Origin: Paraphaeosphaeria minitans | Lineage: Eukaryota; Ascomycota; Dothideomycetes; Pleosporales; Didymosphaeriaceae | Direction: 5' to 3' | DNA: 64,000 nucleotides | Assembly (NCBI GenBank): GCA_015832175.1 | Contig: WJXW01000015.1 | Coordinates: forward strand, 372,001 to 436,000 | In this document: positions 20,098 through 32,600 of the stretch, piece after piece | How positions within the stretch are numbered: position 1 is the stretch's first letter | Layout: every line of letters begins with the position of its first letter | Position numbers and translations under genes: made by a program | The notes under the pieces: generated by a model | Seen by the model: the letters and a program-made list of their open reading frames with translations, nothing else | Told to the model about the DNA's origin: nothing | The model's database searches: none

Positions 20098-22952
20098 TCA
20101 ATGACACACACCGTGTACATCCAGTGCATGCCTCATAAAATGTCCTATCCCGTCCAACTTCTCAGAACAAGAAGGGTGACGACATTCAAACTCACACTGA
20201 TACTGAGGGTCCTTGAAATGTACCTTAATGTGCTTCTTAAGGACGTCTTTTCGCGGTATAGGGCGCATGCGCCATTCGTACGAGCCTCGACCTATACAAA
20301 GAAGACATACGGGGTGTGGGGGGATCATTGGGTATAGATGATGAAGAGCATCGGTGTCTCCTTCGCCTTTCGATGCGGTGGGCTCACCCCTCTCAAATCT
20401 GATCTCTAGCCTTGTGCGCTTAGTACGGGGGTCATCTGCTTTCGAGGATGACGTCGAGTCCTCTACACAATCCACCTTTCGTTTGCGGGCCTTTGGGCGA
20501 GGAGTTTCCTGGAGGCGGCACAGTCGAGCCAGATTGTGAATGTGTTGGACGCGAGCTCGGTCGTTCTTGAAAGGCTTGGAGAGCATGTTGGCTACGGTAG
20601 CACGCTCTCGGAGTTCGAATTCCGGCATTGGCAGAGTGAGGATCTCAGTTGCAGGCTTCCCGCTGAGCTGCTTCTCTATCTCAATGGCATCAATTGAGTC
20701 GTGGAACTTTTGGATCGCCTTTTTCAGGCGCTCTCTACGCAACTTTTCAGTGGTGCTGCCGATTCTACGGTTGGTCGACTCGTAGTCTGCGTAAAGCGAA
20801 GTTCCTTGAGCCTGAACAAGTGGCCGGAAGCCTTGGCTATACAGCTTGTGCTTATAGACATCCCTTTCCTCGCGGAGTTCCACCAGCAGCGGGTGGTTGC
20901 GCACCTCTTCTTGTTGCTTGTCGTCAAGTTCGACTGGCGCACGCCGATCCCGTGATAAGCCCATCCTTGCAACAGACCGAATTAGGTCTTCCTGCGAAGG
21001 TGTACCAAAATAGATTGACTGGAAGTCGCGTGCGATGTGCGTTGGCGTATAATATCTTTCGTACGTCTCGCTGCTATGACCCATGGTTTGGTTTCGGCTC
21101 GTGGTAGGAAGAGCCTCTAGCAACGTCTATTAGCTTTGGCACACGGAATGAAGCTATTCGCAAGATCTCCTACCATTGATCCTGTCCCCAGAAGCTCGCC
21201 GAAGCTGGTAAAGCTCAACGTTTTCTTCGAACCCTGCGATGCGCCCTAGCCGGACGAAGATTTCCCGATACTTCCAGTAAGGGAACGCTATCGGCAGAAG
21301 GGCACGGCCACCCTCGACTGTGCTTTGGACGTTACAGAAGAAAGGCTTGTCCAGCAAGTCCTCCTTCCATCTGATGCGGAGAACCTCGCGTTCTGCTGGT
21401 ATCTTAAGATCGAAGATTTGCTGAATGGTGGAAAAACCATCGTGGAACGCATCCTGCCTGAAGCCGATGGCTAGCAAATGCGACACTATGCAGTACGCAG
21501 GCAATCCCTCAAGGTGGAATGTGAACTTCTTTCTGGACGGCAGAGACAAAGTTAGCAAGGCACGATGATTGTCATAGCATGACATACGATGTTCCGTCTC
21601 TCTCTTTGTTCTTCACGTGCACCAGGTTCACGTTCGCCATGAGAACGCTTCGATTAGGATCTGTGAGGCTGGGAATGCCTCTCGTCGCGGCCTGTCCTCT
21701 GGGGAACTCAGTGGGGGCAATTGAATCGGTCGCGCGGCGTCTAGGCTCCTCTGGAGTGTTTGGCGCCCACGGCTGGGCACGATCCGTCGTCGCCCTACCT
21801 ACATGGTAACGCTCCCATCCGCCTCCTTTCGGGGAGGTGTTCCTTCGCCTCGGCGTCGGTACAGGATAGTTATCTGGTTGATTCTGCCAGTAGTCATATG
21901 CTTGTCTCAAAGATTAAGCCATGCATGTGAACCTTCATGAGTGACACATCCTTAAAGCAGAGCGCTTTGTTGCTTCCTTTGTTGCTTGCACTCTCGACAA
22001 GCGCTCCTGGCCGTGTAGCGGTAGCTGCGCTCAAGAGGAGGAGGGCCGAAATCTGCACGCGAATAAAGCCGTGCAGCGGCTTTTTATCGTCTACCCACAG
22101 CGCATGCAGGATGGCGAAGAGGTCCTGAACATACATGGCCAGCTTTTCCTTCTTTGACCTGTCCAGTTCGAGCTCTGGTATCCACTGCGTTGGGTTAGAT
22201 ATCAAATACTGATTGGAGGATTGTAAGGGCTGACGAACTCTGCGGACGTCCTTGAGGACCTTGTTTGCCATCGCATGGCCCACAACGTGGTCGTAATACA
22301 TACTGAGTCGCTTCCAATAAGCATCAATCGCACTTTCCTTCTTGATCTGGGAATGCTCCGTTCGCCATTCTAGATACGTCTTGAATACTGCTGGGTCGCA
22401 TCTGCGCAGCTGGTTCTTCGGAGACAGCCCCGTCTCTTCCTGGACCATGAGGCAGTAACTGGACAATGTCAACCTAAGTCTTGTTAACAACTTCTGTGCT
22501 GCTTGCCTTTTCCAGAATTTGCTTTCCGTCTTCCACAGTTCTTTCGTTTTATCAGAGTGCCTCGGTTTCGCCGGACCTTGCTTCTGATGGTAAGCTATTC
22601 TCTTCAGTATCGCATCTGCCTCAGAAGCTGGTGGTGTATCCCGCTCTCCTTCCCACTCTCTATGCAAGTCGATGCCGCTATCTCTGGAACTGTCGGTTTC
22701 TGCATTGGCTGCTGAATTGGTATCCGTATCCGAACTCAAGTGTGCGACTGTTTCAAGATCTTCGTCGCAGACGAAACTGGAGCCATGGTCGGACGACGGT
22801 GTTGCGGGGGGTGTCGGGCTCTCACGGATCGGTACGGCGCTCAATGTGGGAGGGATGTTGCGGCATCGTCTCCTCGTTCTGTGGGTAGCGACAGTAGGGA
22901 CTGTTGCAGTCACCGCGCAGGAGGTGCCAGGTCTGCGGCGGCGTCGAGCCAT
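20098..22952 (-). pseudogene. DUF3435 tyrosine recombinase (Starship-captain family), split by an rDNA insert
   Basis: The ATG is at 22952-22950. The N-terminal half is low complexity; a core-binding part (AVFKTYLEWRTEHSQIKKES) then leads to the catalytic part with SAATATRPGALVESAS (box I Arg), ELYQLRRASG (box II Arg) and RNQTMGHSSETYERYY (His and nucleophilic Tyr). Downstream are a helical tail and Cys/His pairs resembling C2H2 fingers (CLLC..., CEFECRHPSC...H...H). Introns 21587-21533 (GTATGT...TGCTAAC...CAG) and 21173-21117 (GTAGGA...GCTAAT...TAG) join in frame. A 256-bp segment (21673-21928) breaks the frame between SLMKV and PSLTDPNR; leaving it out rejoins those codons exactly. DUF3435 proteins integrate large fungal Starship elements; whether this one is a captain or a relative needs a tree. 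All catalytic residues look intact apart from the insert. Confidence 0.85.
21673..21928 (+). other. 256-bp insert ending in the 5' end of 18S rRNA
   Basis: Positions 21871-21928 read as the first 58 nt of fungal 18S rRNA, including the universal-primer region GTAGTCATATGCTTGTCTC and AAAGATTAAGCCATGCATGT. The match stops exactly where the recombinase codons resume (21929). The 198 bp before it (21673-21870) is GC-rich and is in the position of the 5' external transcribed spacer, which I infer but cannot verify by eye. Its orientation is opposite to the recombinase gene. Confidence 0.85.
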
Positions 22953-23376
22953 CGTCGTCGCGTCGAAAGCAGATTGGCGAGGTCTAGGACGCGGCTGGAA
23001 ACTGGAGGTATGCGTTGAAGTAGTTGAATGTGGAGGGGGTAAAGAACTGGCAGGAGGGCAATTTATAAGGTTGGTCGAAGAGACGCCTGCGGAGCAGAAA
23101 GTGGAGGGTTATCATGTCTGGTCCAGCGGCGTCCCCCGCGGCGGAGCTTACCCTCAAGCACGGGTGATGGGGGGAAGTAAGCCTGGTGAGGCGTGGTCAT
23201 CACAGCGCTGCGCGCCAGCACCTCCCCCCCACCCCAGTCCAGGCACCATCTTGGCGACCAGGATTATCTCTAAAGCAGCGAGCCTTTGGGAGCTAAGCGA
23301 GGTGGAAACGCCGCCAAAAGCGGCGGCAAATGCCCTCCGAAATGGACGCGTTTCCACGACCACTTGAATATTATAA
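22953..23376. promoter_or_regulatory. upstream region of the recombinase gene
   Basis: These 424 bp lie between the recombinase start codon and the Copia array and must hold its promoter. In a Starship the element's 5' terminus would fall here or just beyond. I found no clear terminal repeat. The GC-rich sequence stops abruptly at 23376. Confidence 0.35.
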
Positions 23377-24748
23377 GGTATTACTACCCTATCTCTAGGA
23401 GAACAAAGTCCTTTAGAAGAAAACGCTTATAAAGCTACTAGCTTAATTAAGTTTAGTCTAGAAGATGGGCCTCTATTACAAACTAGATTTATAAATAATC
23501 ATTACCAATTATGGATTAATTTAACAAATCTACACGAGGCTAAAGGCTTTAGTAGTGAGTTTATACTATCTAAAGAACTCATAAATACTGCTTTAAATAC
23601 TTATAAAAGAAATTTGTAACTTTATCTAAATAACTTTAAAAAAGTAGTAAATAGCCTTGGTTCTCAATCTATTAATCTACCTCATAAGTTCTTAGTAGCC
23701 TTAGTATTAAATAATCTAAATAAAGATTATGAATATATAGTAGCTATTATAACCCAGACTATTAGGATAGATAATAATCAGGATATAGACTTGGATTCTA
23801 TAATTAGCCAATTACTAGACGAATCTAGAAGGTTAAATTCTATTGAAAATAAAAACTATAATAATTATAGTTCTAGTAACTACTATAACTATAGTAAGAA
23901 TAACAGAAAAGATAACCTAGAAGATATAGAAATGTCTATGCAAACTAATAGCCAAAATAATAAGTTACCTAATAGTAATAAGACTATTAAGTGTAATTTT
24001 TGCAATAAAAAGGGTCACCTAGAAGCTAGTTGCTATACTAAATATCCTAGCCTTAAAAAGAATACTAAGGTCAATAGTATCAGTAATCTAGAAAGTAGTT
24101 CTAAACAGATTCTATCGACTAAAAAGTTTATACATAGTAATAAAACTATTGACTTTATATTAGATTCTGGAGCTACTATACATACTTGCTATATTAAAGA
24201 ACTTTTTATAAAAGACTCCCTAAACCCACTAGTACTACTATTAAGTGGGGAAATAATAATAATACTCTTAAAGCAAGTTTTATAGGAAATATAGAATTCT
24301 ATTTTACTAGTACTAATAGACTAGTAGAAATAAAAGATGTATTATATATTCCTAAATTAGGTGTTAACCTTTTAAACCTTAGTTTAATTACTAGTAAAGG
24401 CTATAGCTTATCTTTTGATAAAGAAAGCTGTGATATTTATACTCCTAATAATACTCTATTAAGTAGATGTTATTATAAAGAAGGGGTACCTATATTTAGT
24501 GCTAAACGTTCTACTATAGTAAATCATAGTAATACTAAAGATATAGAAGGTATTACTAATACTAGAGAAGATAATAGTTTTAAAAAGGATAATACTATTA
24601 ATGTAGAAGAGGAGACTAGGACATATAAATACCAATACCATAAAGCATTTACCTAGTACTACTAAAGGGCTAGATATAAATCTAAAAGATCTAAAAGTAG
24701 TAAAGCTAGTACAGATATTTGCCCCATTTGTATACAGGCTAAAATAAC
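23377..24748 (+). mobile_element. Copia, inverted left-edge partial unit
   Basis: These 1372 bp are the reverse complement of 28321-29692. They carry gag from just after its N-terminus, the zinc knuckle, the protease and the pre-integrase zinc-binding start, here in plus sense. Its left end coincides to within 1 bp with the boundary at which unit 1 begins, and its right end joins unit 1 through 2 bp of shared sequence (CT at 24748-24749). The simplest reading is an inversion in place of a truncated first unit. Confidence 0.9.
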
Positions 24749-26237
24749 TCTAGTTATAAGGTTTAAATAGCCTTCTTTTACTAGGATAGCCTCTAGCCTA
24801 ATAGACCAAATATCATAATTAGAGCTTCCTTTTAATTTAGGAATTTTAAATGTAGTATCTGCGATTATTAGACTAGTATACTATAGCTCTAGAATAAATC
24901 TAGGGGTATAATATAGTTAAACTTATAAAGTGTCTTATAAAGGTATCCTTTATAGTTTAGATAATACTCATTTCTATTATTTTAAAGGGTAATAGGGTGT
25001 CTTATAACGGTATCCCTTATATGGAGAAAGCCTTACTTTAGGAATAGTAGACTTCTAGTTATAAGTAATTTCTTATAAACTAGTATAAATAGCTTTTATA
25101 AGTATTCTGAATAACTTATTTTAGCTATAAACCCTTTTATAAGATCCTATGATGAGGTATCTTATACTAAGTCTATATATAGAGCTTAGAAAGATTTAAT
25201 AATAGAGATAGCAGTTTCTCTTTACTAACACGACATTATTTCTATTTTTAATTATAATAATCCTTCTTATTATAATTATAAGCTCTTTCCTTTAGGGGCC
25301 CTTTTAAACTTTATAAGAATAAAGAGTATAATGGCTAAAAAGATTTACTTCTACTGCTATTTGTTTTATTTTCTAAATAGTGTAGTTTCAAAACCCCTAA
25401 GTAGACCTTGAATAAAGCCTAGGTAATCAATCGTTCTAGGTAATAAATCTAGTCTTCTAGTTCTAGATTTATATAATAAAGCCTATTATAGGCGATAGCA
25501 GACTTTATTCTTTACTAGAAATTTATATTACATAACCCTTAGAATATTCCCTTATATTCTAAGGCCTTCACCATTAGAAATATATAAATTAATAGGTTTT
25601 CCTCGCCTTATTTCTTACATATTTTACCCTAATAGTATAGTTATATAATAAGATAACCAGCCTACTATAAGTATACTTAATTACTTATTTCAAGCAGAGC
25701 CGTGTTCTAGTATTACTACTAGAATCTTCCCCAAGTATGCTACTACTTAATAGTAATAGAGTCGCCTTAGTATTAAAAATACTAAAGGTTCCTATTAATA
25801 AACTATAAAAAATATAATTTATTAATAGTTAGGGGCAATCTGCGGATGGTAGTTTTAATAAGCCACTAGGTAACCCTTATTACTAAGGACCTAGTAAGTA
25901 GGGACTAACTTATACGTAGGTATAAAGTCTTAGGTTATACTGCCTTTACTAACTACTATGTATATAATAGAATAAAATATAACTCTTCTATTATGTAGGT
26001 ATAGTAGTAGACTATAACCGTTATCCTAATTATATTCTAGTATATGATAGGGTATTCTACCTAGTATAATAGCTCTAAGCAAGCTAAGATACTATACGTA
26101 GTAAAATAGTCTATTATATTCGCAATATAATAGTATAGATGCTATAGGTATATAACCTAATAGTGTAAGTAGAAAAGTATTATAACTTTTCCTTCTTATC
26201 CTTTTATATTACTAATAGCTTATATAAGCAAAATCCA

Positions 26238-26370
26238 TAGTAAGCTAGTAATCATATAGTAAGCTAGTAATCATATAGTAAGCTAGTAATCATATAGTAA
26301 GCTAGTAATCATATAGTAAGCTAGTAATCATATAGTAAGCTAGTAATCATATAGTAAGCTAGTAATCATA
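26238..26370. repeat. 19-bp minisatellite, 7 copies (unit 1)
   Basis: Seven exact copies of TAGTAAGCTAGTAATCATA lie back to back with no spacers. The array is inside the presumed LTR/3' part of the Copia unit. Confidence 0.97.
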
Positions 26371-26975
26371 TAAGTATATAAAATTGATACAGCTATAAGC
26401 TTTCCGGGCTCATAACCTGTAAGAAAGTAGGGGCAAACCAACTCTCTACTAGACTAGAATAGGACCTAGACACTATCTAGTCTAGATTTATAATAGAATA
26501 GCGAAAGTATAGCTATAAGATAAACGAGGAGAATAAGATAATATAATAACTTAATAGATAGCTTATTACACTAAATGCTAGGTGAAGAGCTACTCGAGGG
26601 TGGATAGAATTACTAGTTATATCTTTGTATAACTTTTCTATGTAGCTGGTATTTTTACTAAATACTAGTATATCGTCTACGTGGGTAGCTAGAAGTATAG
26701 GTAGTTCTTTATGTATAAATATACTATTATCTATTTTAGACTAGTAAAACTTAGTTCTAGTAATATGTTAGATAATAGTAATTGCCATTGTCTACTAGCT
26801 TGTTTTAACCCATATAGAGCCTTATTTAACTGGCAAATAATAGTACTAAAATGTTTAGTTTTAATACTCTCTTGAATATAGGTTATTTGCTCTTTATCTT
26901 TAATAGAATTAATACACTTATTTAAAGCATATTCTTCTAGTCCAATAGGTAATTGGATATAGGTAGTATTATTAT

Positions 26976-27278
26976 CTAATTTAGCATTGGGAAATGCTTG
27001 GTTTCATCCCATTGATATAGTTCCCAATCTAGGTAGTTAAAAATAGAGAACAATAACCTAATAAGGCTAGGCTTACTAGCAGGGGCAAATGTTTCTTGAT
27101 AATTAATATTATACTTTTTTAAGAAGCCTTTAGCTACCCATCTAGCTTTATATTTTTTAATAGAACCATCTAGGTTAAGCTTTTTAGTTAATACCCATCT
27201 ACCGGTAATAGGTTTAATAGGGTTATTACTATTATTTATAGTAATATTCCAAGTATTATTATTAATTAAGTTATCCAC
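26976..27278 (-). pseudogene. Copia reverse transcriptase segment (unit 1)
   Basis: The 100-residue stretch has the Copia-type reverse transcriptase start GRWVLTKKL, YKARWVAKGF and QETFAPASKPSLIRLL. Beyond its stop, further motifs appear (ALYGLKQ-like near 26800 and VDDILVFS near 26690), so the domain continues with breaks. Identical copies lie at 31920-32222, 36864-37166, 41808-42110 and 46733-47035. Confidence 0.85.
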
Positions 27279-27737
27279 TTCTAGTTTTATGGCTTCTAGA
27301 TAGTAGTCTTTATTTTTATTTGATAATACTTCTTTAAAGCTCTTAGGTTCTTCTATATCATTAGAGGTAGTAAGGATATTTTCTATAATACTATTATATA
27401 TAGTCTTATATGCTATAGTACTATTCTCTATAATATTATTAGAATCGTCATCTTCTACTATTATAGTAGAATTAACTTCCTTATTATAAAGTTCTAATTG
27501 TTGATTAATAGAAGGGTTACTACTAGAGTTTTCTAGCTTAGTAAAGATTCCTTGTATACTTTTATAATTATGAGGCCTATAAAAGTACCCTTCTATAATT
27601 TTACAATCTCTAGCAACTATAAACCTATTAGTGGCTATATTATATAGTTCGTATTGATTATTACTAATATAGCCTACTAAATAGTAAGGAGTAGCTCTAC
27701 TTTCTAGTTTTTTAACAAAACTAGTAGGTTCTTTATA

Positions 27738-28025
27738 TCAAGTTAAAGATGCCCAAATTTTGATAAAGTCTATATTAGGTACTTCTTTAAACTTCATAAA
27801 ATAGGGAGTCTTAAAATGAATAGAGCTACTAGGAGTTCTATTATATAATATAGTAGCAGCTAATAAGGCTTTCGCCCAGAGACTTTTAGGTAAATTACTA
27901 TTGATTAATAGAGCTCGTACTTTGTTAAAAATAAACCTATTAGTAATTTCAGCTGCACCATTTTGTTCGGGGGTATAAGGGCTACTATATCGTAAAGACA
28001 TTCCCTTCTTTTCTAGATAATCCAT
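27738..28025 (-). pseudogene. Copia integrase segment (unit 1)
   Basis: These 95 residues carry the integrase core motif SPYTPEQNGAAE (catalytic Glu region), followed by the conserved RALLINSNLPKSLWAKALL and YNRTPSSS. Upstream the same sense reads LQLDNEFKS (catalytic Asp). The stretch ends at a TGA before the GAG-like tail. Identical copies lie at 32682-32969, 37626-37913, 42570-42857 and 47495-47782. Confidence 0.85.
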
Positions 28026-28783
28026 TAAGTCTTTAGATTTAAACTCATTATCTAGTTGTAAAGCTTTAATTTTATTGTTACTAAATGTACTATTATTACT
28101 AGCTTCTAATTCTAGTTTAGTAATAGTGTCTTTAATAACTTTGACTATATTTTTCGTTGTTTTAATAATTCTAATAACAAGGTATTTACTATAGCTATCC
28201 TTAAAAGTTATATAATATTTATTTTTTAAACTTTTAGGTGTTATAGGCCCTCCTATATCTAAAAATATTAGTAAAAAGCCTAGTACGAAAGCCCTAAACT
28301 ATTTAGATTTAATCTATATAGTTATTTTAGCCTGTATACAAATGGGGCAAATATCTGTACTAGCTTTACTACTTTTAGATCTTTTAGATTTATATCTAGC
28401 CCTTTAGTAGTACTAGGTAAATGCTTTATGGTATTGGTATTTATATGTCCTAGTCTCCTCTTCTACATTAATAGTATTATCCTTTTTAAAACTATTATCT
28501 TCTCTAGTATTAGTAATACCTTCTATATCTTTAGTATTACTATGATTTACTATAGTAGAACGTTTAGCACTAAATATAGGTACCCCTTCTTTATAATAAC
28601 ATCTACTTAATAGAGTATTATTAGGAGTATAAATATCACAGCTTTCTTTATCAAAAGATAAGCTATAGCCTTTACTAGTAATTAAACTAAGGTTTAAAAG
28701 GTTAACACCTAATTTAGGAATATATAATACATCTTTTATTTCTACTAGTCTATTAGTACTAGTAAAATAGAATTCTATATTTC

Positions 28784-29278
28784 CTATAAAACTTGCTTTA
28801 AGAGTATTATTATTATTTCCCCACTTAATAGTAGTACTAGTGGGTTTAGGGAGTCTTTTATAAAAAGTTCTTTAATATAGCAAGTATGTATAGTAGCTCC
28901 AGAATCTAATATAAAGTCAATAGTTTTATTACTATGTATAAACTTTTTAGTCGATAGAATCTGTTTAGAACTACTTTCTAGATTACTGATACTATTGACC
29001 TTAGTATTCTTTTTAAGGCTAGGATATTTAGTATAGCAACTAGCTTCTAGGTGACCCTTTTTATTGCAAAAATTACACTTAATAGTCTTATTACTATTAG
29101 GTAACTTATTATTTTGGCTATTAGTTTGCATAGACATTTCTATATCTTCTAGGTTATCTTTTCTGTTATTCTTACTATAGTTATAGTAGTTACTAGAACT
29201 ATAATTATTATAGTTTTTATTTTCAATAGAATTTAACCTTCTAGATTCGTCTAGTAATTGGCTAATTATAGAATCCAA
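28784..29278 (-). pseudogene. Copia gag-protease segment (unit 1)
   Basis: A 164-residue open stretch holds an Asn/Tyr-rich linker, a CCHC zinc knuckle (CNFCNKKGHLEASC) and the aspartic protease motif FILDSGATIHTCY. The gag core lies upstream to about 29850, just across the unit boundary, with KLKGSSNYDIWSIRLE and a TAA near 29450. Identical copies lie at 33728-34222, 38672-39166 and 43616-44110 (minus strand) and at 23791-24285 (plus strand, inverted). Confidence 0.85.
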
Positions 29279-29692
29279 GTCTATATCCTGATTATTATCT
29301 ATCCTAATAGTCTGGGTTATAATAGCTACTATATATTCATAATCTTTATTTAGATTATTTAATACTAAGGCTACTAAGAACTTATGAGGTAGATTAATAG
29401 ATTGAGAACCAAGGCTATTTACTACTTTTTTAAAGTTATTTAGATAAAGTTACAAATTTCTTTTATAAGTATTTAAAGCAGTATTTATGAGTTCTTTAGA
29501 TAGTATAAACTCACTACTAAAGCCTTTAGCCTCGTGTAGATTTGTTAAATTAATCCATAATTGGTAATGATTATTTATAAATCTAGTTTGTAATAGAGGC
29601 CCATCTTCTAGACTAAACTTAATTAAGCTAGTAGCTTTATAAGCGTTTTCTTCTAAAGGACTTTGTTCTCCTAGAGATAGGGTAGTAATACC

Positions 29693-32600
29693 TCTAGTTA
29701 TAAGGTTTAAATAGCCTTCTTTTACTAGTATAACCTCTAGCCTAATAGACCAAATATCATAATTAGAGCTTCCTTTTAATTTAGGAATTTTAAATGTAGT
29801 ATCTGCGATTATTAGACTAGTATACTATAGCTCTAGAATAAATCTAGGGGTATAATATAGTTAAACTTATAAAGTGTCTTATAAAGGTATCCTTTATAGT
29901 TTAGATAATACTCATTTCTATTATTTTAAAGGGTAATAGGGTGTCTTATAACGGTATCCCTTATATGGAGAAAGCCTTACTTTAGGAATAGTAGACTTCT
30001 AGTTATAAGTAATTTCTTATAAACTAGTATAAATAGCTTTTATAAGTATTCTGAATAACTTATTTTAGCTATAAACCCTTTTATAAGATCCTATGATGAG
30101 GTATCTTATACTAAGTCTATATATAGAGCTTAGAAAGATTTAATAATAGAGATAGCAGTTTCTCTTTACTAACACGACATTATTTCTATTTTTAATTATA
30201 ATAATCCTTCTTATTATAATTATAAGCTCTTTCCTTTAGGGGCCCTTTTAAACTTTATAAGAATAAAGAGTATAATGGCTAAAAAGATTTACTTCTACTG
30301 CTATTTGTTTTATTTTCTAAATAGTGTAGTTTCAAAACCCCTAAGTAGACCTTGAATAAAGCCTAGGTAATCAATCGTTCTAGGTAATAAATCTAGTCTT
30401 CTAGTTCTAGATTTATATAATAAAGCCTATTATAGGCGATAGCAGACTTTATTCTTTACTAGAAATTTATATTACATAACCCTTAGAATATTCCCTTATA
30501 TTCTAAGGCCTTCACCATTAGAAATATATAAATTAATAGGTTTTCCTCGCCTTATTTCTTACATATTTTACCCTAATAGTATAGTTATATAATAAGATAA
30601 CCAGCCTACTATAAGTATACTTAATTACTTATTTCAAGCAGAGCCGTGTTCTAGTATTACTACTAGAATCTTCCCCAAGTATGCTACTACTTAATAGTAA
30701 TAGAGTCGCCTTAGTATTAAAAATACTAAAGGTTCCTATTAATAAACTATAAAAAATATAATTTATTAATAGTTAGGGGCAATCTGCGGATGGTAGTTTT
30801 AATAAGCCACTAGGTAACCCTTATTACTAAGGACCTAGTAAGTAGGGACTAACTTATACGTAGGTATAAAGTCTTAGGTTATACTGCCTTTACTAACTAC
30901 TATGTATATAATAGAATAAAATATAACTCTTCTATTATGTAGGTATAGTAGTAGACTATAACCGTTATCCTAATTATATTCTAGTATATGATAGGGTATT
31001 CTACCTAGTATAATAGCTCTAAGCAAGCTAAGATACTATACGTAGTAAAATAGTCTATTATATTCGCAATATAATAGTATAGATGCTATAGGTATATAAC
31101 CTAATAGTGTAAGTAGAAAAGTATTATAACTTTTCCTTCTTATCCTTTTATATTACTAATAGCTTATATAAGCAAAATCCATAGTAAGCTAGTAATCATA
31201 TAGTAAGCTAGTAATCATATAGTAAGCTAGTAATCATATAGTAAGCTAGTAATCATATAGTAAGCTAGTAATCATATAGTAAGCTAGTAATCATATAGTA
31301 AGCTAGTAATCATATAAGTATATAAAATTGATACAGCTATAAGCTTTCCGGGCTCATAACCTGTAAGAAAGTAGGGGCAAACCAACTCTCTACTAGACTA
31401 GAATAGGACCTAGACACTATCTAGTCTAGATTTATAATAGAATAGCGAAAGTATAGCTATAAGATAAACGAGGAGAATAAGATAATATAATAACTTAATA
31501 GATAGCTTATTACACTAAATGCTAGGTGAAGAGCTACTCGAGGGTGGATAGAATTACTAGTTATATCTTTGTATAACTTTTCTATGTAGCTGGTATTTTT
31601 ACTAAATACTAGTATATCGTCTACGTGGGTAGCTAGAAGTATAGGTAGTTCTTTATGTATAAATATACTATTATCTATTTTAGACTAGTAAAACTTAGTT
31701 CTAGTAATATGTTAGATAATAGTAATTGCCATTGTCTACTAGCTTGTTTTAACCCATATAGAGCCTTATTTAACTGGCAAATAATAGTACTAAAATGTTT
31801 AGTTTTAATACTCTCTTGAATATAGGTTATTTGCTCTTTATCTTTAATAGAATTAATACACTTATTTAAAGCATATTCTTCTAGTCCAATAGGTAATTGG
31901 ATATAGGTAGTATTATTATCTAATTTAGCATTGGGAAATGCTTGGTTTCATCCCATTGATATAGTTCCCAATCTAGGTAGTTAAAAATAGAGAACAATAA
32001 CCTAATAAGGCTAGGCTTACTAGCAGGGGCAAATGTTTCTTGATAATTAATATTATACTTTTTTAAGAAGCCTTTAGCTACCCATCTAGCTTTATATTTT
32101 TTAATAGAACCATCTAGGTTAAGCTTTTTAGTTAATACCCATCTACCGGTAATAGGTTTAATAGGGTTATTACTATTATTTATAGTAATATTCCAAGTAT
32201 TATTATTAATTAAGTTATCCACTTCTAGTTTTATGGCTTCTAGATAGTAGTCTTTATTTTTATTTGATAATACTTCTTTAAAGCTCTTAGGTTCTTCTAT
32301 ATCATTAGAGGTAGTAAGGATATTTTCTATAATACTATTATATATAGTCTTATATGCTATAGTACTATTCTCTATAATATTATTAGAATCGTCATCTTCT
32401 ACTATTATAGTAGAATTAACTTCCTTATTATAAAGTTCTAATTGTTGATTAATAGAAGGGTTACTACTAGAGTTTTCTAGCTTAGTAAAGATTCCTTGTA
32501 TACTTTTATAATTATGAGGCCTATAAAAGTACCCTTCTATAATTTTACAATCTCTAGCAACTATAAACCTATTAGTGGCTATATTATATAGTTCGTATTG

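Larger units (their letters stand above)
24749..29692 (-). mobile_element. Copia retrotransposon unit 1
   Basis: On the minus strand the unit encodes gag with a CCHC knuckle and a DSGA protease (28784-29278), pre-integrase CPIC near 28340, integrase (27738-28025 and around), and reverse transcriptase (26976-27278 continuing to a VDDILVF motif near 26690). The frame is mostly open but broken by stops, such as a TAA in gag near 29450 and a TGA near 27735. No RNase H is recognised beyond the VDD motif. The LTR must lie in about 24850-26200 but cannot be delimited, because each unit holds only one copy. Two bases near 24784-24788 differ from the other units. Confidence 0.9.

Noticed and set aside
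21871..21928. A functional 18S rRNA gene
   Set aside because: Only 58 nt of the 5' end are present and the sequence returns to recombinase codons at 21929.
20354..23367. Plus-strand open frames over the recombinase gene
   Set aside because: They are antisense shadows; the minus strand has motifs, introns and codon structure.
24459..24641. 60-residue open frame antisense to Copia, repeated at 28428, 33372, 38316 and 43260
   Set aside because: It is the opposite strand of the gag-protease/pre-integrase region and is repeated only because the unit is repeated. It is low complexity without a motif.
26238..26370. CRISPR-like tandem repeats in the Copia units and at 54971-55160
   Set aside because: Copies are directly adjacent with no unique spacers, and the organism is a fungus. 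They are minisatellites.
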